Assembly (NCBI GenBank): GCA_018350325.1
Contig: JAEVLN010000006.1
Coordinates: 767,193-831,192 of the forward strand
Source of the DNA: Globodera rostochiensis
Lineage: Eukaryota; Nematoda; Chromadorea; Rhabditida; Heteroderidae
Length of the DNA: 64,000 nt
Direction of reading: 5' to 3'
The translations under genes and the position numbers were made by a program. Shown in pieces: positions 50,694 to 60,875 of this stretch. How positions within the stretch are numbered: the first letter of the stretch is position 1; every line of letters starts with the position of its first letter. The notes beneath the pieces are model-generated. The model did no database searches and had not been told where the DNA came from. It saw nothing but the letters and a program-made list of their open reading frames with translations.

Positions 50694-51814
50694 CAGGGCT
50701 GCACGAAATTTCGTTTCGTTTTCGTGTTTTTCGTCGTTTTCGTGGTTTTTTGGGTTTCGTTTTCGTGTTTCGTTTTCGTCCTAGAATTTTTTTTCGTTTC
50801 GTTTTCGAAAATGAAAAAATAGATTTTTCGTTTCGTTTCGTTTTCGAAAATTAAAAATTTTACGAAAAAATCGAAAAAAAGTACAGTCAGGTTCAATTCC
50901 CCGGACCTGCGACTCTCTTTTATGAATCTATAGTGCAGAAATTTGTTCTTAAAAACAATTTTAAAAGTTTTAAAATTATTTTACACTTTTAAAAATAAAT
51001 ATTTCAAACTTTCCTTATAACTAGAGCCGAGATTTTCAGGTTTTAACATATTTTTTTGCGAATAGGGAATCACGAGAGAAGCCCGGAAATAACATTCATT
51101 TTGAAAAATTTTACAATTAGAGCGACTTTTTAGTCATAATAAATGAATATTTTAGGCATTTTTCTTGAGAAAAATGCATTTTTAGGCATTTTTACGAAAA
51201 TTTTTGAAGAAATTCAATATTTCTGGCACTTTTTCCCAAAATTTCTTCAAAAAAAATCTAATAAAAACGACAAACCTAAAAATCAAAAAAATTTTCAAAC
51301 CAAAAATGTACCCCTAAAAATGAAATTAATAAAAATGACGAATTTTGAAGGGGTTTACGCACAAATTGACTGAATTTTGTCAGTTTTTGCACATTTTTTA
51401 ATCAATATTTTGTCAGTTTTTGCACATTTTTTAATCAATATTTTGGCATTTTTTGTTCAATATTTTAAGTCAATATTTCGCGGTTTTTAGTCAATATAAA
51501 TATCGGCTATATTTATAACTTACACAAATCGTATGCTTTTTTCTTAATTTTCATTCAAACCCAAATGGCATTTTTATGGTTATTTTTCTTAAGGAATCTT
51601 CAAAAAGGGTGGTTCGGCACTGCCGATAGTCGCCGCTAAATTTTTGAAGATCAAGTAGCACTTCATAATTTGTTGATCAATGGTTTTTTTTGCCTATGAT
51701 TAAATTTGGTTAAAAAATTTTCGTGTTTTTCGTTTTCGTTTCGTACGAAAACGTATATTTTTTCGTTTCGGTTTCGTTTTCGAAAATGAAAAATCCTGCT
51801 TTCGTGCAGCCCTG
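50694..51814. mobile_element. hAT-type element, 1121 bp
   Basis: Perfect 15-bp terminal inverted repeats CAGGGCTGCACGAAA and an exact 8-bp duplication TCGGGGAT (50686-50693 and 51815-51822). Sub-terminal regions are rich in CGTTTCGTTTTCG repeats on both sides. The interior is AT-rich and has no transposase. CAGNG starts with 8-bp duplications fit hAT elements. Confidence 0.88.
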
Positions 51815-52094
51815 TCGGGGATCGGGGGTTAACACCCGTAAAGATCAGGTTTTTTGGAGGGCAATAAGTACTTTTGAAAATGCAAATGAGTATCTAATCG
51901 GTCGTGTAATGCCACTAAAATATTAAGATTATTAAACTTTGAACAATGTTATGTTTATAAATATTCACCCTATTTGCTGAGCAAAAAAATGAAAATTTAT
52001 CTGAATTGTCATCAAAAATATTTTAAAATTTTACACACACCATAGAACTTCAAAATTTCAAGAAACAAATTCATTGCTATTATGCCATAAGCTA

Positions 52095-52880
52095 TGGTTT
52101 AAATTGGCATATCTTTGCATTTTGCGAACAATTCTCAACCACTGAGCATACAATTGCTTATATGCGTAATCGCGGACTTTTACGGCATTGCCCCGATTTG
52201 TGGTCCTAATGGGTGTCGGAGGCGCAAGACGTATGTCAAAAATGCGACCTTTGTGTATGATGGATACCAATGGTATTGCCCAACCCATAAAGGGCAGAAG
52301 ATTTTAATTCGACGTTTTAAGCCTTTCCATTCACACACAAAAACACATTCTGCAGCTCTCGCGACCAGGGCTTATATGTAGACCGGTATGTGTTTTTCCG
52401 AGATAACTGTCCCGATGGCCTGCTGGCGTACCCATACGGTTACACATTTAAATTATCGTCAACCATTGCCATCGTATTAGTCGTAATCTTTTAGTTTGAG
52501 CGTCGAAAACACCACAGAGGGCGACCTGTCCGTGAACAATGGGTTTTTGGGATGTTCGATGTGCACGCAGGTGTCGGTGTCATACAAATATTCGAGGAAC
52601 GCGACAGAAACACCTTGTAACCGATGATTGAACAGTTTGTACTTTCGATGGGGAGAGCCATAGCTCTATCCAAGTCGTCCGGCCATACATTCATCACAGT
52701 GTGAATCACCGACAGAACTTTGTGTGTCCATTGACCGGGACACACACCAACTATGTTGAAAATTTCTGGAAGAATCTGAAAAGGAAGAACAAAGAGATGT
52801 CAGGGACCGACCTTTCGTGACATGCTGCCAGGGTACATGGACTTTATGTGGCGTCAATTCAACGGTAAAAGACTCTTGCT
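52095..52880 (+). pseudogene. Decayed IS1595/ISXO2-like transposase gene
   Basis: Pieces in shifting frames follow the order of the ISXO2-like (IS1595-type) DDE transposase: YMRNRGLLRHCP, then DGYQWYCPTHKGQKILIR (zinc-ribbon-like region), then GRPVREQWVFGMFDV, RDRNTL, NHRQNFVCP, THTNYVENFWKNLKR, and last RDMLPGYMDFMWRQFNG. Several frameshifts and stops separate the pieces, so no active enzyme is encoded. No terminal repeats were found. The family is bacterial in origin but has spread copies in invertebrate genomes. Confidence 0.75.
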
Positions 52881-53632
52881 GCTTTTGACAATATTTTTGA
52901 TCAGATTTTACAATTTTATGTTGTTAATGTTTAGAGCATTTGCTCTATTTTTATTCACTTGTCGTATTCTCATTATTCATGCATTTGTTGCATGCATTTT
53001 TTAAAAAACAAAAATAATTTTTTCAAAAAAAATAGATGTTGAAATCATGTATTAAATGGTCATATGATAATCTGATGTCATATTCGAGATCAGCGACCTC
53101 GATAACCACCGAATACTTCTCAAAATTTCTTAACCCTTCATTTTTTAAAAATCGCGACCAATGTTCTTTACTATTCAATCAAAGGAAACGTAAAAGAAAA
53201 TATTTGAAAGCTATATTTTTTGAAGAGCATAATATTAGCTTGAAAAGTAATTTAGAACTTAAAATGGAGAAACATCTCAAAATTTAAAAAAATCCTAATT
53301 TTTTTGAATTTTTTAAACTTTATTTCAATTTAAATTCATTAAGGAGAGTTCTGTAATTTTTAGAAATTTTGCTTTTTCGAAAATTGGCCAAACAAATATT
53401 CGGTAATTATTTGGTATTAATTGGATTTTTCAAAAATTTGAACAAACAAATTTCTATTTGTACAAATTTCCGTCTAAATTTGATAAAACAGCTCCATAAA
53501 TTGGAATAATTCTCTATCATTTAATGATTTACAAATAATGGGAAAAAAGTGTAAAAATTTAGAATAATCATAAATTTAAAATAAAGACAAGAGATATGTA
53601 CCTGCGTATTCTTATGTCTTTACGGGGTGTGT
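52881..53632. other. Intergenic
   Basis: AT-rich. The ORF at 53036-53287 is basic and open for 83 codons but shows no domain. From about 53585 the sequence belongs to the duplicated block shared with about 46320-47690. Confidence 0.4.
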
Positions 53633-53660
53633 CCCCCCCCCCCCCCCCCCCCCCCCCCCC
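53633..53660 (+). repeat. Poly-C run (28 C)
   Basis: An uninterrupted run of 28 C. It sits in an insertion of roughly 80 bp that is absent from the equivalent place in the paralogous block (near 46390). The number of C residues may be unreliable in sequencing. Confidence 0.85.
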
Positions 53661-53813
53661 AACTCCGTTTCTCTATCTTTTCTTTGCGAGATTCCAGGCC
53701 TACAAATTGTCATCCGTCGAAGGCATCGGATGTTCAGAAGAGCTAAAATAATAAAATAAAAAAAATATGTTTATATCAATTTAAAAATCATTAAACATTA
53801 AATGTTAGCCTTT

Positions 53814-54844
53814 TTATAATTTTTTGACTGACTCGTTATGATGCTCAACAGATGAGCCATTCTCCGGCAATGAATAATGTTCACCAACGGAATTCACAAA
53901 TTGTTTTTTCCATCTTTTTAGTGTCGCTGACCCAATGTTTAGAAAATTGGTAATAGCAAGGTCACTGATTTTAGGATTTCTTTGTTTAATTTTGTAATAT
54001 ATTTTCATCAATCTCTTTTTCTCTTTGTCGGAATATATAATTTTCGCTAAATTAAATTTAATATTTTTATAAAAATAATCACAGATTTACAATTGACGGG
54101 AAGTCCAAATTCTTTTTGCCAACGATAAAATTTATCTCTAGAAATACCCAAATCTTTAATTATTTTAATCTTTTCTCCATGTTGACTCATTTTAATCTCA
54201 TCCATTCGCTCAATAAATTCGCGCTTTTTCTTCCCATAAAAAGGCTTTTTATTTATTTTCATTTTTCGAATTAAGCCAAATTCTTTCTTCCATTTATAAA
54301 TTTTCTTGCGATTAACTTCCAATTTTCTTGAAATTTTTTGTTCAATTTTATTTCTTTCAATTTTGGTAACTTTTCCTTTTTGCTTATATTCTTCTCTCAT
54401 CGAATGGAATTTAGAAATTATTTCTCGTTTTTCTTTCTCTTTCAACTCATTTTTATCGATAAATCCTTCAATTGTTTCATCTTCATCATCACCTTGATCA
54501 ATGTAATCCGGGTCTTCTTTTGTAAGCTTCTGATCAGTCGAATCAGAATTATAAGCATCAACATTTTGATCAATATTTTCGTCATCCTCAGCTTGTCCAG
54601 TAAGTGTTTGAACTGTTTGAATCTCCGTTCTTTCTGTTCTTTTCTTTTTTGTCAGATTCCAGGCCCACAAATTTGAGTTTGACGGAGTTTTTTTCACTTT
54701 TATTACTTTAGGGTCATCTTCGTCCCAACCTTTCCCAAATATTTCATCAAAAGTTTGTCGAATTTTCCCATCTTTTGGTTCATCAACAGCCAAAATTTTT
54801 ACAATTAAATTTATAAATAGAAAAAATAATACCAAAAGCTTCAT
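53814..54844 (-). CDS. Secreted acidic-repeat protein with HTH-like modules, copy 2
   Basis: Paralogue of 46446-47575 with the same architecture: exons 54844-54091 and 54046-53814, a 44-bp intron and 328 residues. The signal peptide MKLLVLFFLFINLIVKILA is nearly identical. It has a single acidic unit where copy 1 has two (AYNSDSTDQKLTKEDPDY). The three W-K-K modules are kept (YKWKKEFGL, FYRWQKEFGL and LKRWKKQF), with more change inside the modules than in the signal peptide region. It ends HHNESVKKL. The start is the first ATG, before the signal peptide. The 5' flank is also duplicated, so both copies may share expression control. Confidence 0.8.
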
Positions 54845-56054
54845 TTATTAAATTTGTATGCTATTTGCTGAAATTTCAATAATTGTATTGGGGGAGAGTT
54901 TTTAATTTAGAGCGATTTATAAAAATAAGAAATTTCAGCTTAAAAATATGTTAATTATATTATAATATTTAATATATAAATCCATATAAGTAAATAATTG
55001 CATGGATCGATTTTTTTGTTACTTAATATTTCATTTGTAATAAGCTTAAGTTGGATCAATTATATGATGTGTATAAATCTAATAAAATGACACGTCATCA
55101 CATGCCAATATTTATACATCATATACAAAAATTTGAAATTCAACTTAAATTATATTAATTTTAATGTTTTGTAAAGTCTGAGACCGATCGGCACTGACGA
55201 CTACCCCCCCCCTGCCCCTAAAAGTGAAGCAGAATTTTTAAAAAAACTTTTATTTTTGAAAATTCCTTGACAAAAATGGGATAAAAACGGAAAACTCAAT
55301 CAAATTGTGCAAATAATTTTTGCTGAAATTTATTAGATAATAAACCCAACAGACTAACACTTCTAAAAAGATTGCAAAACGTTACCTATCTGGGGTCCTT
55401 AGTAGAGCCCGGACTTGAGCTTCGAGCGAGACTCGAGACGAGATTCTCGAAAAAATCTCGAAAATTCAGTTTTATTCGAGACGAAATGTCGAAACGAGAT
55501 TTCTCGAAAATCTCGAGTCTCGAAAAATCTCGGGCCGGAACAGTCGAGATTCGAGATTTTTGACGAAGCACTTATCGAATGTTTAAATATGCCATTTTAG
55601 CACAGAATCGAAAGGCTTTTGGCAAGGAAGTCAATCGATCACCAAATTGACAGTAATTCCTTACAACCGTATTGTAAGCCTAAAGCCTATATTTGTAATA
55701 ATGTTTATTGGTTGTAAGTGGAGACAATGGACCTTTTACTCGGTGGGTCCGACATTTAACAATTTTAAACATTTTTAGGTGTCGCCTATCGGCGCCGTCA
55801 GACCCAACAATTAATTGTCTGAAAGTGCATTAAAACCATTTTTTTGTATTTCTTTGTTCCAACGTTTGACACGCAAATCTGTTTAACAAATTAAACAAAA
55901 AAATTACAGCAAATGAAAAGAATTTCTTAAATTCAGAAATACAATTTAAATGAAAGAAACGGACTAAAAATTGTTGAGCATTTCATTTTTTGCCCAACTT
56001 TTGCATTAGTAAAATTATAAATACTTTTAAGCACATTTATTTGATTCGTAAACA
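54845..56054. other. Intergenic with GPCR relic and palindromic patch
   Basis: The first 110 bp or so is the duplicated promoter flank of the HTH-module gene. A TCTCGAAAATCTCGAG-rich palindromic patch lies at 55425-55560. A GPCR last-exon relic lies at about 55594-55665. No intact gene. Confidence 0.5.
55594..55665 (+). pseudogene. Relic of a GPCR last exon
   Basis: ATTTTAG, then CACAGAAT.CGAAAGGCTTTTGGCAA and ATCGATCACCAAATTG, matches the acceptor and last exon of both GPCR copies (29613-29680 and 57253-57320) with small deletions. The rest of the receptor is missing. It lies about 400 bp upstream of GPCR copy 2. Confidence 0.65.
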
Positions 56055-57350
56055 ATGTCAACAAATTCAACTATTAATGAGGTCAGTTTAATTATGAATT
56101 TTAATATTATTAATTTTTTTAAGGTATTTTACGAATTAGCAAATGCTCGTCCCTGCTGGAGTTTGATTATTTTTGCTTCAATTTACACAATTTTGGCAAT
56201 TGTTGGCATTTTTTGGAATTTTTCAGTTGTTTACGTAACACTTCGGACAAAGTTTGTTGACATTTAATTTAAACAAAGTTTAATTTATTTAAATCTAAGC
56301 ATTAAAAAGAAATATTTTCAGATCAATGAACAATTCCGCCAACAAATTATTGGCCATTTATTCGTTTTTTGAAATTGTCCACCAATCTGGCCATTTCTTA
56401 TTCGCATATTTAGTGTTTTCTGGCCAATATTTAATGCCCTACAAAATGGCACTTCAAATTCTTACGCCTTCATTATTTGCAGCTTTTTGCACTAATTTTT
56501 TACTTTTTTTCACAAGCATTGACCGACTCATTGCTGTGATTTTTCCGCTAAGGTAAAATTAAAAATGTATTTAAATTTATTTATTTTAATTTTTAGAGAA
56601 TCAGAAAATGTCTTTTTTTATGTTATCACATTACCTTTCATCGGGCTATACTGCGTTTATGCCCTTTATTCCCAACCTTGCGATTCAGCAGACGAAACAG
56701 TCATTACTGGCACAATGAATGACATTGGAATGACTTCTGTATTATTTTACTTGAATTTGTTGATTTATAACATTTATAATTTAAATGTTTTAAACTATTT
56801 TTCTTTAACAAATTAAATTAAGTTTCAATGCACAAATTCGTCGGATTTTATTTGGCCAACAATAATAAATTTGGTTTTGCTGACAACAATTGTTCTTTAT
56901 GTGGTCATTGCAATTGTTATTTACTTCAAAAAATGTATTTTTAAATTCAAAAAGATATTTTAAATATATTTTTTTCTATTTTAAAGCACCGCTCAACTCC
57001 AACTCACATCAATTCAACATTCGCATATTTCGCTCATTGTTCTGCATCGTTTCTGTGAATATTAGCGGATATTTTGTCATGTTCATTAATGTTCTAATAA
57101 TTTTTCCCGCAATTTATCAAAATTTAATGTTTTTATGGACATTGGGAGAAATCATCGGCATTTTATTAAACATCAGTGCCGCCTCCAATGCGCCAATTCT
57201 TTATTTTACAAGGTAAAAATGAAAATGAAAATCGTATTTTTAAATATATTCAATTTTAGCACAGAATATCGGAAGGCTTTTGACAAAGAATGGCAAACAA
57301 TCACCAAATTGTTCAACAGAAATTCGGTACAAACAACACAGCTCTTTTGA
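56055..57350 (+). CDS. srsx-like seven-transmembrane chemoreceptor, copy 2
   Basis: Paralogue of the gene at 28343-29701 with the same seven-exon structure: 56055-56081, 56124-56251, 56322-56552, 56597-56738, 56823-56934, 56987-57212 and 57260-57350. All joins are in phase with GT-AG borders. The DRY-like motif is SIDRLIAVIFPL. Conserved segments include LANARPCW, YSFFEIVHQSGHF, WPTIINLVLLTTIVLY and ISGYFVMFINVLIIF. The N-terminus MSTNSTINE carries an N-S-T site, and the tail ends SVQTTQLF. Introns are also alignable between the copies, so the duplication is recent relative to other repeats here. A sensory chemoreceptor role is inferred from the family. Confidence 0.82.
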
Positions 57351-58387
57351 AACGAATTGTGGCACTTCTTTAGAATGGGGCATTGCAAAACCAATAGGGG
57401 AGGGAACGCCCATAGTGGCGGATTTTGCGAAACGACTCAGCACGGCTAAAAAGTAGTGATCGGCCAGAAGGGTCGGTCGGTACATTTCGGTAAAGTACCG
57501 AAAAAGTACCGGTACCGAAAAAAATTGTCGGTACTTTTTCGGTTTCCGGTACCAAAATTTTTTGTATTAACTTTTTAACAAAAAATCGTTTATTTTGGAA
57601 ATCTTGGCCGTCGAGAAAATTTTGAATTTTTGATGGAATTTTTAAGAAAAAATGGCCCAAAAATGCTCGCGAAATCAAAAAAAAATGCTTCAAAAAATTT
57701 AAAAAATCAAATAAAATTTCACCAGACACTTTTGAAATGCAGATCCCGAGTCTTGCCTCGAGACTTTTTCTTAATTTTAGGTTCAGAAAACTATAGAAAA
57801 TGAAAATTCTTACGATTTATTAAGAAATCTTGTCCAAATGGTGAAAAAGTAATTCTTTATGTAAACCTTAGAAGTTTTGAATCGGTTAGAATTTTTGAAA
57901 TTAATTTGCTATAACATTCTTCAAAAAATTGAGAAATTTCTAAATGTTCGGGGTTTTGGGGTCGACGGTGCCGATAGGCGCCGCCGAGAAAATTTTGAAG
58001 ATTTAACGATATTTGTTAAGGGAATTGCACCCTAAATTAAAAAATACGGTAATTTTTTGAACCTTTTTAAGAATCGGGGGGGGGGCAGGCGGTGCCGACC
58101 ATGACCCCCATCGGCCCACCCCCCCTGGCTACGGGCATGGTCTTTTCTGGTAAATAGCCGACTCGCTACTTTTATCCCGAATCGTCGGCACAAAAGTAGC
58201 GAGTTGGCAGGTAGCGAGTTGGGTGTGATCTGTCTTTTTCTATGGTTTTGGGATTCGTCCAACCATAAAAAAAGAAAAATCCAAAAAGTAAAAAGATGCC
58301 AAAAAAATTTGTAACGATTGAAAAAACTAAGAAGAAATTGTTTACTTTAGTACAAATACTCACTGAAAACTATTAAAATTAATTCGC

Positions 58388-58455
58388 ATTGTAGGGGTTT
58401 GAACCCTCACCCTCAAATCTTACGGACAGCACCAGTACCACTTAGCCACACTACA
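58388..58455 (-). promoter_or_regulatory. tRNA-like segment, second in this element
   Basis: On the minus strand an A-box-like TGGCTAAGTGG and a B-box GGGTTCAAACCC are spaced as in a tRNA, and the outer strands TGTAG and CTACA can pair. It might be a decayed tRNA or tRNA-derived SINE head. The cloverleaf is not convincing enough to call a tRNA. Confidence 0.5.
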
Positions 58456-58707
58456 TTATTCACTAACAAAATGATCAATCCCGCACCTAAATTGCGGGAT
58501 CCCGCTGCGGGATTTTTTTTTTGAAATCTTAGCGGGAGCGGATTTGCGGGATTAATCCCGCAAAATCCCGCAAAACGCAAAAAATGCGGGATTGCGGAGC
58601 GGGATCCCGCAAAATCCCGCGCGGGATCCGCTCCCGCGCCGCACTCTAGTTTGAACCCCAGGCTTCACTCACCAGGGCATTCAATAAAAAGAATAAAAAG
58701 AAATTTG

Positions 58708-58772
58708 ACTCGAGGATTCGAACCTCAGACACAATAAGGGATTTCGGTTCACAGTTTAACAACTAAGCCAAG
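58708..58772 (-). promoter_or_regulatory. tRNA-like segment, counterpart of 49202-49262
   Basis: On the minus strand, TGGCTTAGTTGTTAAACTG (A-box-like) and GAGGTTCGAATCC (B box) match the segment in copy 1 almost base for base. That makes this tRNA-like part a constant feature of the element family. Confidence 0.55.
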
Positions 58773-58989
58773 TGATATTGTGGATGAATGTTGAAAAATT
58801 CAAATATATTACCAATTTTTCCATTCGGTACTTTTTTCGGTACTCAAATTTTGTTCGGTCGGTACTTTCCCGTACCGACCGAACACTACTAAAAAGCTTC
58901 AAAAAAGTACCGTATTTTTAAAATTTTGTTGCAAATCTCTTCAAATTGAGTCAAAATTTCAAAATTTTCTCCTCGGCGCCTATCAGCAC

Positions 58990-59890
58990 TAGTGTTCGGC
59001 ACAATACGATATTTCGATAAAAATATCGCGACATTGATATCGAAATTCGTATCGGAAAGAAACTATAAATTCAATATTTTTCGATACCGATATTTTATCG
59101 AAATATCGTATCAAAAAGTTAAAATATCGCGATATTTTATCGCGTTTGTTACTCAAGAAATGTATGACAAATTTAATGGATTATATTGATTTACTGTTTG
59201 AATTTTCTTTGAGACGTACTTTTTGACAAAAAATTTCAGTGTTTTTTTAGTGGGGACATCCGATTAAATTGATGGATTAGTGGTTTGTCTTTTCGCAAAG
59301 TTGGATGCTTTGTGCTGGGTTCGAACCCGCTTGAATGAAAGCAATTATTTCTCTTTTCTCCTCTTGTCGCGTACGCTCCCCCCGTTTATAAAAGTTTTTA
59401 AAAAATTTTTCTAATAATTTCAATAAAATACGCACGCGCAAAAGACAAATTTTTTAAAAAAATTGATCGCATTTTTGAATTTTGACTTCAAATTTCTTAA
59501 CAAAGGTTGCCAATTTTTGTAAAACTTTCCCCGGGGCCCCTATCGGCACAGCCGGACATCCTCCGCCTCATGTAAACCAATGTGTTTTTGAAAATTTTTT
59601 CGAAATTACGAAGCAAAATGCTTAATTTTGCGAAAATTTTAACAAAAATCCCAAAATTTCCGACGCATCTGTCGGCGTCGTCGGGCTCTCCTTCCTAGAA
59701 AAATGCAAGATTTTCTTGAAAAAGGATGGTGGAGTTGAAGAGTTAAAAATTTGAATTTTTATTGTGCGTTTATGACGTTTTTTTGCATATTGGTTCAAAA
59801 AAAAATTTTGCGAAAAAATATTGCGATATATCGGTTTTTTTCGACCGATATTTTATCGAAATATCGTATCGAGGTCATTGCCGAGCACTA
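58990..59890 (+). mobile_element. hAT-type element of a second family with tRNA-like segment (901 bp)
   Basis: Ends TAGTGTTCGGCA and (reverse complement) TAGTGCTCGGCA. An exact 8-bp duplication ATCAGCAC flanks it (58982-58989 and 59891-59898). Its end regions are packed with CGATATTTCGATAAAATATCG-type palindromes instead of GGTACC ones. A tRNA-like segment with A and B boxes lies at about 59272-59333. There is no transposase ORF. Confidence 0.87.
59272..59333 (+). promoter_or_regulatory. tRNA-like segment in the ATATCG-type element
   Basis: TGGATTAGTGG (A-box-like) and CTGGGTTCGAACCC (B box) are tRNA-spaced. The sequence differs from the tRNA-like segments in the GGTACC-type elements, so it was acquired separately or has diverged far. 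Confidence 0.5.
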
Positions 59891-60179
59891 ATCAGCACTG
59901 CCACCTTCCCCCCGGTGGCCGAAAAATGCGAAACCCAAAATGTTTTTAAAAATTGAAAAAATTTTTAAAACATTTTTCTATTGGTTTTTAATAAATAATA
60001 TATGCAATTGGTAAACCTTATATTAAACCAATTGCAATAAATTATTTGTAAGAATAGTAAAGGAAGGGGACTAAACACTAAAATAAATTTTAATAATTGT
60101 GCACTTTTTTTGTTGATCACACACATTATTAGAATAAGATAAGCGGAGATGTTTGAATGTTTATGCGCCTATTGCTGCT

Positions 60180-60870
60180 GTCGTCTTGTTTTCAACAAGT
60201 TTTTCTGATCAGTCGAATCAGAATTATAAACTTCAACATTCTGATCAATATTGTCACCCGGGTCTTCTTGTGTAAGATTTTGATCAGTCAAACCAGAATT
60301 ATAAGCTTCAACATTCTGATCAATATTGTCATCACCCAGGTTTTCTTGTGTAAGATTTTGATCAGTCAAATCAGAATTATAAGCTTCAACATTCTGATCA
60401 ATATTGTCATCACCCGGGTCTTCTTGTGTAAGATTTTGATAAGCTTCAACATTCTGATCAATATTGTCATCACCCGGGTTTTCTTGTGTAAGATTTTGAT
60501 CAGTCAAATCAGAATTATAAGCTTCAACATTCTGATCAATATTGTCATCACCCGATTCTTGTGTAAGATTTTGATCATTTTATAAGCTTCAACATTCTGA
60601 TCAATATTGTCATCACCCGGGTTTTCTTGTGTAAGATTTTGATCAGTCAAATCAGAATTATAAGCTTCAACATTCTGATCAATATTGTCATCACCCGATT
60701 CTTGTGTAAGATTTTGATCAGTCAAATCAGAATTATAAGCTTCAACATTCTGATCAATATTGTCATCACCCGGGTCTTCTTGTGTAAGATTTTGATCATT
60801 TTATAAGCTTCAACATTCTGATCAATATTTTCGTTATCCTCAGCTTGTTCAGTAAGTGTTTGAACTGTTT
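60180..60870 (-). pseudogene. Relic of the HTH-module gene family, expanded acidic repeat
   Basis: On the minus strand, about nine copies of the acidic unit (basic length 78 bp, 26 residues, containing DQNLTQE.PGDDNIDQN) occur in tandem. A segment matching the region just before the repeats of the two intact genes (QTVQTLTGQAEDDEN) lies upstream at about 60830-60875. The signal-peptide part and the HTH-like modules are missing, and unit-length differences break the frame. It is best read as a third, decayed family member or a satellite grown from it. Confidence 0.7.
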
Positions 60871-60875
60871 AATCT

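Larger units (their letters stand above)
57454..58888 (-). mobile_element. hAT-type element with tRNA-like segments, copy 2 (1435 bp)
   Basis: Same family as 48926-50206 but inverted. Ends are TAGTGATCGG and (reverse complement) TAGTGTTCGG. An exact 8-bp duplication CTAAAAAG flanks it (57446-57453 and 58889-58896). GGTACCGAAAAAGTACC palindromes lie at both ends. It contains a GCGGGATCCCGC-rich insertion (about 58490-58640) and two tRNA-like segments on the minus strand. No transposase was found. Confidence 0.87.

Noticed and set aside
58397..58675. Target duplication GTTTGAAC around the GCGGGATCCCGC patch
   Set aside because: The left copy is part of the tRNA-like B box and the expected TAGNG left end does not follow it, so the match may be chance.
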